Assembly (NCBI GenBank): GCA_947503365.1
Contig: CANNDT010000005.1
Coordinates: 1-64,000, forward strand
Length of the DNA: 64,000 bases
Direction: 5' to 3'
From: CANNDT01 sp945876205
GTDB taxonomy: Bacteria > Acidobacteriota > Vicinamibacteria > Vicinamibacterales > UBA2999
The notes under the pieces were generated by a model. It saw only the letters and a list, made by a program, of their open reading frames with translations. It was not told the DNA's origin and ran no database searches. The stretch's first letter is position 1, and the number at the start of each line of letters is the position of its first letter. Made by a program: the position numbers and the translations under genes. Below, in pieces: positions 42,859-51,987 of this stretch.

Positions 42859-45234
42859 ATGCCCGAGCCGACGCCGCCCACGCTTCCGACCGAGCTTCCC
42901 GTCCTCCCGCTTCGCCGCACGGTCGCGTTTCCGCTGACATTGCAGCCACTGGCGGTAAACCGGCCCGTTTCGATCGAGTCGGTGAACCGCGCGCTGGCCA
43001 CCGACCGCCTCGTCCTCCTGGCACTGCAGGACAACGAGGAGGAGGATCCCAAACCCGACGACGTGCGCAAGGTCGGGACGGTGGGGATCATCCGCCAGAT
43101 GGCCAAGGTCGGCGGCGGCATCAACATCATCATCGAAGGCGTCGCGCGGGTCCGCGCCGACGTCATCACGCGAACCGGCACGTCGATGCGCGCGCAGATC
43201 ACGCCGATGCCGGAGCCGTTCGAGCGGACGATCGAGATCGAGGCGCACGTTCGCCGCATCCAGGACCTGATCGAGAAGGCGCTCTCGCTGGCCTCGGGGC
43301 TCTCCGAGGAGCTGCGCGCGGTGGTCATGAACATCGACGATCCGCTGCGGCTCGCCTACGTGCTGGCGACGCTGATCGACATGAAGCCGGCCGACAAGCA
43401 GGCGCTGCTCGAGGAGAACGACCTCCTCAAGAAGCTGCAGACGATCTCCAGCGCCCTCACCCGCGAAATCTCTCTGCTCGAGCTGAAGGGCAAGATCGAA
43501 TCGCAGGCGCAGCAGGAGATGACCGACGCGCAGCGTCAGTACTACCTGCGGCAGCAGCTGAAGGCGATCCAGACCGAGCTGGGCGAAGGCGAAGGCAACG
43601 AGCTCGCCGAGGTGCGCAAGCGCATCGAGGAGGCGCAGCTACCGGAGTCGGTGCTGGTCCTGGCCATGCGCGAGGTCGACCGCCTGGGCCGGATGAGCCC
43701 GGCGTCGCCCGAGTACCAGATGCTCCGGACCTACATCGACTGGCTGCTCGACGTGCCGTGGTCGGTGACGACGCCGGATCGCCTCGATCCCGTGGAAGCC
43801 CGCAAGGTGCTCGACGAGGACCACTACGACCTCGACAAGGTGAAGGAGCGCATCGTCGAGTACCTCGCCGTGCGGAAGCTCAAAGGCGACATGAAGGGTC
43901 CGATCCTCTGCTTCGTCGGACCGCCCGGCGTCGGCAAGACGTCGCTCGGACAGTCGATCGCGCGCGCCATGTCGCGCAAGTTCGTCCGCATTTCGCTCGG
44001 CGGCGTCCGCGACGAAGCGGAGATTCGCGGCCATCGGCGCACCTACATCGGATCCATGCCCGGCCGCATCGTCCAGGCGCTGAAGCAGGCGGGGTCGAAT
44101 AACCCCGTCTTCATGCTCGACGAGATCGACAAGATTTCCGCCGGGTATCAGGGCGACCCTTCCGCCGCGCTGCTCGAGGTGCTCGACCCCGCGCAGAACC
44201 ATGCCTTCCGCGACCACTACCTCGAGATCCCGGTGGACCTGTCGAAGGTGCTCTTCATCGCGACGTCGAACCAGCTGGGCACGGTCCACCCGGCGCTGCT
44301 CGATCGCATGGAGGTCATCTCGCTCTCCGGCTACACCGAGGAAGAGAAGGTCCACATCGCGCGGAAGTATCTGCTGCCGCGCCAGATGAGCGAGCACGGG
44401 CTGCCGGACAGCTCCCTCGAGCTGACCGACGCGGCGCTCAGCCAGGTCATCTCCGAGTACACGCGGGAAGCCGGCGTGCGTAACCTCGAGCGGCAGCTCG
44501 GCACCATCACCCGCAAGGTGGCCGCGAAGCTCGCGACGCGCGCCGCCGATGCGCCGCCGGCGGGTTCTACCGTCGTCGACAAGGCCAACGTCGCCGACTA
44601 TCTCGGCCCCGCGCGCTTCAAGAAGGAAGTCGCCTTCCGGACGTCGCGTCCCGGGGTCGTCACCGGAGTGGCGTGGACCGAGGCGGGCGGCGACGTCCTG
44701 TTTATCGAAGCGACCTTGCTTCCGGGCGGAAACCAGCAGATCATCCTCACGGGCCAGCTCGGCAACGTCATGCAGGAATCGGCGCGGGCCGCGCTCAGCC
44801 ACCTGCGCTCGCGCGCCTCGGAGCTGGGCCTCGCGCCGGACTTCCTCGAGAAGCACGACCTGCATGTGCACGTGCCGGCGGGCGCGATCCCCAAGGATGG
44901 TCCGTCGGCCGGCGTGACGATGGCCACGGCGATTCTATCGGCGGCCCGCAACCAGGCAGTTCGTCAGGACGTGGCCATGACCGGAGAGATCACGCTCAGC
45001 GGCCTGGTATTGCCGGTGGGCGGAATCAAAGAGAAGGCCCTGGCCGCGCGGCGGTACGGGATCAAGACGTTTATCCTGCCGGCGCTCAACGAACCCGACC
45101 TCGCGGAGCTGCCCCCGGAAATTCAACGGGACATGACATTCGTTCCGGTCGAGACGCTCGAGCAGGTCATCAAGGTCGCCATGGCGGAAGTCGCTCCCAA
45201 TCCCGAGAGCACGCACGCAGACACGGTTCAATAA
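42859..45234 (+). CDS. lon: ATP-dependent protease Lon
   Basis: 791 aa from ATG 42859. N-terminal LAN domain (LPVLPLRRTVAFPLTLQP), coiled linker, AAA+ module with Walker A FVGPPGVGKTSLG and Walker B NPVFMLDEIDKI, and C-terminal serine/lysine protease domain with catalytic Ser683 in PKDGPSAGVTMA and Lys in GGIKEKALAARR. Full-length cytosolic quality-control protease. The N-terminal domain is somewhat diverged. Divergent from the zinc-binding gene. Confidence 0.96.
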   Translation: MPEPTPPTLPTELPVLPLRRTVAFPLTLQPLAVNRPVSIESVNRALATDRLVLLALQDNEEEDPKPDDVRKVGTVGIIRQMAKVGGGINIIIEGVARVRADVITRTGTSMRAQITPMPEPFERTIEIEAHVRRIQDLIEKALSLASGLSEELRAVVMNIDDPLRLAYVLATLIDMKPADKQALLEENDLLKKLQTISSALTREISLLELKGKIESQAQQEMTDAQRQYYLRQQLKAIQTELGEGEGNELAEVRKRIEEAQLPESVLVLAMREVDRLGRMSPASPEYQMLRTYIDWLLDVPWSVTTPDRLDPVEARKVLDEDHYDLDKVKERIVEYLAVRKLKGDMKGPILCFVGPPGVGKTSLGQSIARAMSRKFVRISLGGVRDEAEIRGHRRTYIGSMPGRIVQALKQAGSNNPVFMLDEIDKISAGYQGDPSAALLEVLDPAQNHAFRDHYLEIPVDLSKVLFIATSNQLGTVHPALLDRMEVISLSGYTEEEKVHIARKYLLPRQMSEHGLPDSSLELTDAALSQVISEYTREAGVRNLERQLGTITRKVAAKLATRAADAPPAGSTVVDKANVADYLGPARFKKEVAFRTSRPGVVTGVAWTEAGGDVLFIEATLLPGGNQQIILTGQLGNVMQESARAALSHLRSRASELGLAPDFLEKHDLHVHVPAGAIPKDGPSAGVTMATAILSAARNQAVRQDVAMTGEITLSGLVLPVGGIKEKALAARRYGIKTFILPALNEPDLAELPPEIQRDMTFVPVETLEQVIKVAMAEVAPNPESTHADTVQ

Positions 45235-45236
45235 AT

Positions 45237-46412
45237 TTGGCAGCAGCGATCGTCTTTTACGTATCCGGCCACGGGTTTGGTCACGCCTCGCGAACCATCG
45301 AGGTGATCAACGCCATCCTCGTGCGGCGTCCAGAGACCCGCATCGGCGTCCGCACGGCGGCGCCGCGGTGGCTCTTTGACCTCACCGTCAAGGGCAAGGT
45401 CACCTTCAGCACGCTCGAGGCCGACACCGGGGTCGTGCAGATCGACGCGCTCACGCTCGACGAGGCCGACAGCATCCGCCGCGCGTCGGCGTTCCACAGC
45501 GACCTGGTGACGCGCGCCGCCAGCGAGACGCGCATCCTCCGCGAGCTCGGGGCCGGCCTCATCGTCGGCGACATTCCCCCGCTCGCCTTTGCCGTGGGCG
45601 CAGCCGCCGGCATCCCCTCGATCGCGATCGGCAACTTCACGTGGGACTGGGTCTACGCGGATTACCCGCGCGTCAGGCTGGCGCCTTCGCTCCTGCCCGC
45701 CATCCGCGGCGCCTACGCCAGGGCGTCGATGGCGCTTCGGCTGCCGATGTCGGGCGGCTTCGAGACGATCTCGAACGTCAAGGACATCCCGTTCATCGCC
45801 CGGCACGCCACCCGGACGCGCGAGGAAGTCTGCAAGATCCTGAAGCTGCCGACTGACAAGCCGATCATCCTCGCCTCGTTCGGGGGCTACGGGCTGCCGG
45901 GGCTCGACACCGACGCGCTGGCGAAGTTGAAGAAGTACACGGCGATTACCACCGCCAACCTGCCGCTCGGGCGCGGCCGCAAGGAAATGCCGACGGCAGA
46001 GCGCAAGGGCTCGTTCATCAGCCTCAACGAAGAAGCGATGTACGACTCCGGCGTCCGCTACGAGGATCTTGTCGGCGCGGCAGAAGCGGTCGTCACCAAG
46101 CCTGGCTACGGCATCATCTCGGAGTGCATCGCGAATGACTCCGCGATCCTCTACACCTCACGCGGCCACTTTCCCGAATACGACGTCCTGGTCGAGGACC
46201 TGCCCAAGTACGCGCGGTCAGCGTTCATCAATCACGACGATCTGTTCGCGGGCAAGTGGGAAACCCACCTCGACAAGCTGCTCGCACAGCCGAAGCAGAA
46301 GAACTACAAGAAGCCGGAAACGAATGGCGCCGACGTGGCGGCGGAGATCCTGCTCAAAGCCCTCGATAAGCCGCCGAAGAAACCGCGCGGTCGTCCCAAA
46401 GCAAAGTTTTAG
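45237..46412 (+). CDS. Glycosyltransferase-like (GT-B) protein with AT-hook-like tail
   Basis: 391 aa. The only usable start is TTG 45237, 2 nt after the lon stop, without Shine-Dalgarno. N-terminus FYVSGHGFGHASRTIEVINA matches MurG/MGT-type GT-B proteins and the N-terminal domain of plant arabinokinase-like proteins; the C-terminal half has TKPGYGIISECI, the nucleotide-sugar binding region. Sugar donor and acceptor unknown. The last residues KPPKKPRGRPKAKF contain an AT-hook-like core (PRGRP), unexpected in a glycosyltransferase. Likely co-transcribed with lon. Confidence 0.68.
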   Translation: MAAAIVFYVSGHGFGHASRTIEVINAILVRRPETRIGVRTAAPRWLFDLTVKGKVTFSTLEADTGVVQIDALTLDEADSIRRASAFHSDLVTRAASETRILRELGAGLIVGDIPPLAFAVGAAAGIPSIAIGNFTWDWVYADYPRVRLAPSLLPAIRGAYARASMALRLPMSGGFETISNVKDIPFIARHATRTREEVCKILKLPTDKPIILASFGGYGLPGLDTDALAKLKKYTAITTANLPLGRGRKEMPTAERKGSFISLNEEAMYDSGVRYEDLVGAAEAVVTKPGYGIISECIANDSAILYTSRGHFPEYDVLVEDLPKYARSAFINHDDLFAGKWETHLDKLLAQPKQKNYKKPETNGADVAAEILLKALDKPPKKPRGRPKAKF

Positions 46413-46418
46413 AGGAAC

Positions 46419-46507
46419 GCGGACCGTAAAGGTCCGCGCCGCATCGGACAGCGTGTTGTCTGGGGTGGTAGCTGGGCTTGATGCGGGGCGGGTCTTTACG
46501 GCCCGCC
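46419..46507. repeat. Pair of inverted family-C palindromes between convergent genes
   Basis: One copy (46419-46445) reads GCGGACCGTAAAGGTCCGCG then CCGCATC; the other (46480-46507) is an inverted relative, GATGCGGGGCGGGTCTTTAC then GGCCCGCC. Each is itself palindromic around TTTACGG / CCGTAAA. The gap between the 45237 and 46528 genes is almost entirely this unit, which would fold into one long stem. Confidence 0.82.
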
Positions 46508-46527
46508 CACTCTTCCAACCGATCGAG

Positions 46528-47214
46528 CTAGTCCTTAGAACAGGTAACCAGCGACCAGATTTTCGGGAAGTTTACTTTCTCGATGGAGATGGGCTTGAGG
46601 TCTGCTTGCGCGAGGAAGCCGGGCAGGTCGAGGTCTGACTTGAAGCCGATGTGCACGGTGAGCGGCGAGATGGCGCGCTCCATGCGCGAGAGGACCAGAT
46701 TGGCGCTGCGGAAGTGATTGAGGACGATGATCTTTCCGCCCGGCCGGCAGACCCGGCGCATCTCGCGCACGACCTTGACGGGGTCGGGGACGACGCTCAC
46801 CAGGTACGGCGCGTAGACGATGTCGAAGGCGTCGTCGGCGAAGGTGAGGTTCGCGGCGTCCATCTCGAGCAGGCGGACGTTGCGCAATCCCTCGCGCGCC
46901 ACGCGCTCGCGCGCTTTCTCGAGCATCGACGTCGAGAGATCGATTCCGGTGACGTGGCAGTTGGTGGGATAGAGCGACGTGTTGATGCCGGTGCCGACGC
47001 CAACTTCCAGCACGCGGTCGCCGGGACGAATGCCCATCCGTTCGAGCGCGACCAGGCGGCCGGGATGGAGCGTCGGTCCGAAGATCACGTCGTAGACGCT
47101 CGCCAGATTTTCGTAGACGCGCTCGACGAAATCGTTTTCGACGGCGGTGACCGACAGGGCGCGCGTCCCAACGTCGGATCGGAAGTTGTCTTCTTCGCGG
47201 TCGAACAGCGCCAT
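46528..47214 (-). CDS. PmtA-like phosphatidylethanolamine N-methyltransferase
   Basis: 228 aa from ATG 47214, with GGGGAGG upstream; the open frame to 47259 lacks support. Class I SAM fold with LEVGVGTGINTSLYP, TGIDLST and LEMDAANLTFAD. The N-terminal YDVIFGPTLHPGRL resembles PmtA/PE-methyltransferases of alpha-proteobacteria. Would make phosphatidylcholine from PE. No membrane helix, as in known PmtA. Substrate is inferred. Confidence 0.7.
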   Translation of the reverse strand: MALFDREEDNFRSDVGTRALSVTAVENDFVERVYENLASVYDVIFGPTLHPGRLVALERMGIRPGDRVLEVGVGTGINTSLYPTNCHVTGIDLSTSMLEKARERVAREGLRNVRLLEMDAANLTFADDAFDIVYAPYLVSVVPDPVKVVREMRRVCRPGGKIIVLNHFRSANLVLSRMERAISPLTVHIGFKSDLDLPGFLAQADLKPISIEKVNFPKIWSLVTCSKD

Positions 47215-47321
47215 CGAGCGGCCTCCCCGGCCTGGCCCGCCTCGCGGGCCGCGTCTCATCCTTGAATTGCTGAAAGCGTGCGTATCCGCACGAGCCGCGG
47301 ACTGTCGGGACTATATCTCCG

Positions 47322-47418
47322 AACTCCCAATTCCCAAAGCCCAACCCCAATTCCCAATGCAGACTCCACGGTCGGGGCTTGGGAGTTGGCCGTTGGCCGC
47401 CTGGGAATTGGGCTTCCC
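47322..47418. repeat. TTGGGAGTTGG/CCAATTCCCAA minisatellite, arranged as inverted repeats
   Basis: 47322-47359 has AACTCCCAATTCCCAAAGCC and further copies; 47378-47418 carries the complement, with TTGGGAGTTGGCCGTTGG and TGGGAATTGGGC. Between the PmtA-like and MetF-fusion genes; no reading frame crosses it. Confidence 0.6.
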
Positions 47419-47420
47419 CC

Positions 47421-49277
47421 CTACCTAAGCCCGGCCAGCACGTCCAGGGCTGCTTCTATCCGTCCTGAGGGAGCCGCGACCCGGACGCCCTGCACGATGC
47501 CCTTCAGGGCGCATCCAAGCTCTCGCGCAATCGCCACGCCCTCCTCGGCCGCCCCGCCCGCCTGCTCCGCGCGGCGCATCCGGTCGATGACGGCGTCGGG
47601 GACGCTGACGCCGGGCACCTCGTTGGCCATGAACTCGGCGTTCAAGACGCTCTCGAACGGCCACAGGCCGACGATAAGAGGCAGGCGAGACGATTCGATG
47701 CGCTTGTAGAGGCGCTCGAACGTGCCGAGATCGAAGATCGGCTTGGTGACGGCAAACTCAGCGCCAGCCTCGACCTTGTACTCGAAGCGCCGAATCTCCC
47801 CTTCGAGGTCCTCGGCGCCGGGGTTCACCTGCACGCCAATGTGAAAGGCGGTCGGGCTGCCGATCGCCTGGCCGCCGATGTCGAGCCCGTGATTGAGACG
47901 GGTCACGACGTTGGTCAGGCCAATCGAGTCGACGTCGAACACCACCGTCGCGTCGGGATAGTCGCCGACCGGCCGCACGTCGCCGGTCACGATCTCGAGG
48001 TTCCGCACGCCCATCGCGTGCGCGCCGAGCAGATCCGACTGCATGCCGAGAAGATTGCGGTCGCGGCAGGAATACTGGAGGACGGTTTCGACCCAGGCCT
48101 GCTGCTGCACGAGCACGGCGAGCGACAGCGCGCTCATCCTCGCGCCACGCGGCCCCTCGGGAATGTGGACGACGTCGACGCCGCGGATCTTCAGCAGCCG
48201 GGCCTGCTCCACGATCGCGTCGCTCATGTAGCCCTTCGGCGGCATCAGCTCGACGATCGTCGCGAAGCGTCCTTCGGTCAGCGCCCGCGCAAGCTGCGAT
48301 CGCTCGTTCTTCGGGACGGCAGGCACCGATGGCATCGCGAACCTGACCGGCGTTTCGACGAGAGGCGCATCGGCGCCCTGCGCGCGCGCCGACCGTCGCG
48401 CCGTCTCAGGCGCCAGCGCCTTGACCGCAATCTTGATCTGCCGGATGTGTTCGGGCGTCGTGCCGCAGCAGCCGCCCACCAGCCGCACGCCGTGCGCGAT
48501 GAAGCGGCGCGCATACGACGCGATGTATTCGGGCGACGACAGGTAGATGTTGCGTCCCTCGACGTCCCGCGGCAGTCCGGCGTTCGGCTGCGCGGCGAGC
48601 CGCGCGCGGGTCAGCGTGGACATCCGCTCGATCGTCTCGAGCATCGGCGCCGGGCCGATGCTGCAGTTCACGCCGACCACGTCGGCGCGACCGTCGAGCG
48701 CAGGAGCAAACTGTTCGGGCGGCGTGCCGTCGAGGCTGTTGCCGTCCTGCTCGATGGTCATCTGCGCCACGATCGGCAGATCGCAGAGGCCGCGCACCGC
48801 GGCGATGGCGGCGCCGAGCTCGTTGAGATCGCGGAACGTCTCGAGGATGAAGAGATCGACGCCACCCTCGAGCAGCGCCTGCGCCTGCTCGCGAAAGTAG
48901 GCCTCGGCTTCGTCGGTGCCGGTTCGGCCCCAGGGCTCGATCCTGATCCCGAGCGGTCCGATCGCACCGCCGACGTACGCCTGCCCGGCCGCGGCGCTCT
49001 TCGCAATCCGCGCGCCTTCGCGGTTGATCTCACGCACCTTGTCGGCCAGGCCGAATCCGCGCAACTTGATCGGGTTGGCGCCAAACGTGTTGGTCTCGAT
49101 TAGATCGGCGCCGGCGCGCACATACTCGTGGTGCACGTCCCGTACGCGGTCGGGGTCCATCAGGTTCAGCGCGTCAAAGCACCGGTTGATGAAGAAACCC
49201 TTCGCATACAGCATCGTCCCCATGGCGCCGTCGGAGACGAGCACTCGCTCGTCGATAGCTTCGAGAAAAGGCTTCAT
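47421..49277 (-). CDS. yitJ: Bifunctional homocysteine S-methyltransferase / methylenetetrahydrofolate reductase
   Basis: 618 aa. N-terminal homocysteine methyltransferase domain (1 to about 300) with zinc Cys motifs GVNCSIGP and GGCCGTTPEHI; C-terminal MetF-like FAD domain (about 325-618) with VELMPPKGY, HIPEGPRGARMSA, NLEIVTGD. The same fusion is known from Bacillus YitJ. Generates methionine from methyl-THF made on the same chain. Possible full-function or methyl-donor variant cannot be told. Independent of the neighbours. Confidence 0.92.
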   Translation of the reverse strand: MKPFLEAIDERVLVSDGAMGTMLYAKGFFINRCFDALNLMDPDRVRDVHHEYVRAGADLIETNTFGANPIKLRGFGLADKVREINREGARIAKSAAAGQAYVGGAIGPLGIRIEPWGRTGTDEAEAYFREQAQALLEGGVDLFILETFRDLNELGAAIAAVRGLCDLPIVAQMTIEQDGNSLDGTPPEQFAPALDGRADVVGVNCSIGPAPMLETIERMSTLTRARLAAQPNAGLPRDVEGRNIYLSSPEYIASYARRFIAHGVRLVGGCCGTTPEHIRQIKIAVKALAPETARRSARAQGADAPLVETPVRFAMPSVPAVPKNERSQLARALTEGRFATIVELMPPKGYMSDAIVEQARLLKIRGVDVVHIPEGPRGARMSALSLAVLVQQQAWVETVLQYSCRDRNLLGMQSDLLGAHAMGVRNLEIVTGDVRPVGDYPDATVVFDVDSIGLTNVVTRLNHGLDIGGQAIGSPTAFHIGVQVNPGAEDLEGEIRRFEYKVEAGAEFAVTKPIFDLGTFERLYKRIESSRLPLIVGLWPFESVLNAEFMANEVPGVSVPDAVIDRMRRAEQAGGAAEEGVAIARELGCALKGIVQGVRVAAPSGRIEAALDVLAGLR

Positions 49278-49307
49278 TGATCTATTTTCGGTCGGCGACT
49301 GCGCCGA

Positions 49308-49358
49308 TCATGGGCTGTCGGCTTCAGGCTCTGGGCTCTGGGCTTTCGGCTCTAGGCT
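49308..49358. repeat. GGCTCTGGGCT minisatellite
   Basis: Imperfect copies of GGCTCTGGGCT / GGCTCTAGGC, ending in the last codons of nuoI. Another member of the gene-end minisatellites. Confidence 0.5.
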
Positions 49359-49780
49359 TTTGGTACCTCGGCGCCGACCAGCAGGTCGGCCTTGTCCCAG
49401 ATGAAGTCGTCCTTGCTGTAGACGGCGAGCTCGTAGTCCTTGCCCATGAAGATCGCCGACACGGGGCAGGCTTCCTCGCAGAAGCCGCAGAAGATGCAGC
49501 GCGTCTTGTGAATCTGGTAAATCTTCGCGTAGCGGGGACCGGCCTGCACGGTGCCGTCGTTCTCTTCCGCTTCGAGGTAAATCGCGTCGGCGGGACACGC
49601 CACCGCACACAAACCGCAGGCAACGCACTTCTCGAGTCCGTTCTCGTCGCGCATCAGCACCTGCTTGCCCCGGTACTTCGGGAACATCGGCACCTTTTCG
49701 TGCGGATAATTCACCGTCACCTTGGGCTTGAACATGTGGCGCAGGGTTGTGGCGAAACCAACGACGAGGGCTCGAATCAT
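49352..49780 (-). CDS. nuoI: NADH-quinone oxidoreductase subunit I (orphan)
   Basis: 142 aa from ATG 49780. Two 4Fe-4S motifs, CVACGLCAVACP and CIFCGFCEEACP, with the NuoI spacing. Transfers electrons between the peripheral and membrane arms of complex I. No other nuo gene is in the window, so it may be an accessory copy or the rest lies elsewhere. Slightly short. TATCAT ends 6 nt before the ATG. Confidence 0.85.
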   Translation of the reverse strand: MIRALVVGFATTLRHMFKPKVTVNYPHEKVPMFPKYRGKQVLMRDENGLEKCVACGLCAVACPADAIYLEAEENDGTVQAGPRYAKIYQIHKTRCIFCGFCEEACPVSAIFMGKDYELAVYSKDDFIWDKADLLVGAEVPKA

Positions 49781-49786
49781 TAGAAA

Positions 49787-49792
49787 ATGATA
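49787..49792 (-). promoter_or_regulatory. -10-like hexamer TATCAT, leaderless position
   Basis: TATCAT on the minus strand ends 6 nt before ATG 49780 of nuoI. Confidence 0.45.
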
Positions 49793-49803
49793 ATCCGAAA
49801 CCG

Positions 49804-49809
49804 TACAAT
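49804..49809 (+). promoter_or_regulatory. -10-like hexamer TACAAT, leaderless position
   Basis: TACAAT ends 8 nt before TTG 49818, supporting that unusual start for the LytS-like gene. Confidence 0.4.
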
Positions 49810-49817
49810 GAATCAGT

Positions 49818-51140
49818 TTGTTCCAGGAACCTAAGTTCCTCTCCGCAGAGCAGTTTCTCCTTACCACCCTCATCGTCAAGCTGGCCGTCGTCGCGGTGCT
49901 GGCGACGATGTTGGCCAGGTATAGGCGGTTTCGCCACATCCTGATCTTCGAGCGGCGTGGCTGGACGGATCGGCTGGTCTTTGCCTTCGCGCTCGGCGTG
50001 CCGCTGATGGCGGGGGTGACGTCGCGGCTGCTGCTCAACTACAACGCCGCCGACCTGACGCTCGAGGGCGCCTTCCTGGCCGGGCTCATCGCAGGCCCCT
50101 ACGCGGGCGCGATCGTCGGCCTCCTGGTGGCCACGCCGGCCGTCGCCGCCGGCGAGTTCATCGCGCTGCCGTTCGCCATCGGCTGCGGATTCGCCGGCGG
50201 CGGCCTGCGCGAGGCGTGCCCCAAGGAAGCGATCTGGCAGTTCACGCCCTTTGTCTTCATCGATTTGAGACGGCACCTGTGGCTCATGGTGCGGCGGCTC
50301 GAGACCAACTGGCAGCTCGTGCTGCTGCTCGCGCCGGTCGGGCTGGAGATCCTGCGCCAGGCGCTCGGGATCCGCTTTGGCGCGACGCGGCTGTTCTATC
50401 TCGGCTCGACCTCGCCCTGGATGACGGTGCTCGTCATCCTCGCGACGGTGCTCGGCGTCGCCACGCCAATCAAGATCTGGAACAGCGCGCGCATCGAGCA
50501 CCGGGTGCAGGAGCAGGAAAAGCTCCTGCTCGCGGCGAAGGTCGAGGCGCTCAAGAGCCAGATCAATCCGCACTTCCTCTTCAACACGCTGGCGTCGATC
50601 TCCTCGCTGATCCGCACGCAGCCCGAGACGGCGCGCACGGTGATCATCCGGCTGTCGGGACTGCTCCGCCGCTTGATGCGCAGCCAGCAGCATTTCGTCA
50701 CGCTGCGGGAAGAGCTCGAATCGATCGACGAATATCTCGACATCGAGGTGGTGCGGTTCGGAGCCAACCTGCAGGTGCGCAAGGAGCTCGAACCGGATAC
50801 GCTCGACGTGACCGTCCCCAGCATGATCCTGCAGCCGCTCGTCGAAAACTCGATCAAGCACGGGCTGTCGCGCAAGGTCGGCGCCGGATCGATTCTGATC
50901 CGGAGCCGCCGCGAGAATGGGCGCGTGGTGATTGAGGTCGAAGACGACGGGATGGGATTCCTGATGGATGCGCTCGAGGCGCCGATGTCGAGCGGGATCG
51001 GACTGACGAACGTCCGCGAGCGCCTGCACGTCATCTACGGCGCGTCGTACCAGTTGAAGCTGACGAGCGAGCCCGGCAAAGGCACCAGCGCGCGGATCGA
51101 AATCCCCGAGTTCGTCGTCGCGGAGCCGATCACCGCATGA
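49818..51140 (+). CDS. LytS-type membrane sensor histidine kinase
   Basis: 440 aa from TTG 49818. Multi-helix 5TM-LytS domain at the N-terminus (about 12-150), second membrane block, then His_kinase domain with QINPHFLFNTLASISS (His252) and HATPase_c with DDGMGFLMD and GIGLTNVRERL. Pairs with the LytTR regulator that follows, overlapping by four bases. Known relatives respond to envelope signals or pyruvate. Stimulus unknown here. Confidence 0.85.
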   Translation: MFQEPKFLSAEQFLLTTLIVKLAVVAVLATMLARYRRFRHILIFERRGWTDRLVFAFALGVPLMAGVTSRLLLNYNAADLTLEGAFLAGLIAGPYAGAIVGLLVATPAVAAGEFIALPFAIGCGFAGGGLREACPKEAIWQFTPFVFIDLRRHLWLMVRRLETNWQLVLLLAPVGLEILRQALGIRFGATRLFYLGSTSPWMTVLVILATVLGVATPIKIWNSARIEHRVQEQEKLLLAAKVEALKSQINPHFLFNTLASISSLIRTQPETARTVIIRLSGLLRRLMRSQQHFVTLREELESIDEYLDIEVVRFGANLQVRKELEPDTLDVTVPSMILQPLVENSIKHGLSRKVGAGSILIRSRRENGRVVIEVEDDGMGFLMDALEAPMSSGIGLTNVRERLHVIYGASYQLKLTSEPGKGTSARIEIPEFVVAEPITA

Positions 51141-51928
51141 ACTCGCTACGCGTGATGGTCGTCGACGACGAGCAACTGGCGCGCGAGGAACTGTGCTTCC
51201 AGCTCGAGCAGCTTGGCGAGGTGGAGGTGGTGGCGCAGGCCGGCAACGGCCTCGAGGCGCTGGCCGCCGTCGACCGCCACGACCCCGATCTCGTGTTTCT
51301 CGACATCCAGATGCCTGGCCTGAGCGGGTTCGAGGTGGCCCGGCGCCTGCTCGACCGCGCGGAGGAGTCGCCGGCGCTGGTGTTCGTCACGGCGTTCGAC
51401 CAGCACGCGATCGAGGCCTTCGAGGTCAACGCGGTCGATTACCTGCTCAAGCCGGTCGAGGCCATTCGGCTGGAACAGGCGCTCACGCGGGCGCGCCGGC
51501 GGCTGACCTCGGACCGGACAGGCCCCCCGGGGGCTCCCCTGAACGATCAGCTCGAGCGGATCGTCAAAATGATGTCCAGCCGCCAGGTCCGCCGGGAGCA
51601 GGTGGCCCTGAAGGTGGGCGAACGCTTCATGCTCGTCCAGGCCGAGGAGATCATCTATGCGTCGCTGGCAGACGAGTCGATTAACATAGTGACAGGCCAG
51701 GTTGCGGGGACCTCGAGCTACCGGACGCTCGACGACCTGCAGGCGCGCCTGGATCCAGAGGTGTTCTGGCGCGTTCACCGGTCGCACCTGGTCAACATCA
51801 ACAAGATCAAGGAGATAGTCCCTTGGTTCAGCAGGAACTACATCCTTCGGATGAAGGACGCGAAGGCGACGGAAATCCCAGTGAGCCGATCGCAGACGAA
51901 GCGGCTGCGGGAGTACCTGAAGCTGTAA
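51137..51928 (+). CDS. LytTR-family response regulator
   Basis: 263 aa. Receiver with phospho-acceptor Asp56 in LVFLDIQMPGLSG, then LytTR DNA-binding domain (about 155-260) with EEIIYASLADES and VHRSHLVNINKIKEI. Transcription factor of LytS-type systems, binding direct repeats near promoters. Coupled to the kinase. It overlaps or abuts lepB, which may be one of its targets. Confidence 0.9.
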   Translation: MNSLRVMVVDDEQLAREELCFQLEQLGEVEVVAQAGNGLEALAAVDRHDPDLVFLDIQMPGLSGFEVARRLLDRAEESPALVFVTAFDQHAIEAFEVNAVDYLLKPVEAIRLEQALTRARRRLTSDRTGPPGAPLNDQLERIVKMMSSRQVRREQVALKVGERFMLVQAEEIIYASLADESINIVTGQVAGTSSYRTLDDLQARLDPEVFWRVHRSHLVNINKIKEIVPWFSRNYILRMKDAKATEIPVSRSQTKRLREYLKL

Positions 51929-51987
51929 GCGGCCTCCGTCAGGAGGAGATCCCGGCGGAAGAGATCCCGCCGGCCGCGTACCCGGCC

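Noticed and set aside
49808..49834. ATG 49808 as start of the LytS-like gene
   Set aside because: That frame stops after eight codons; the kinase frame needs TTG 49818 or a later start.
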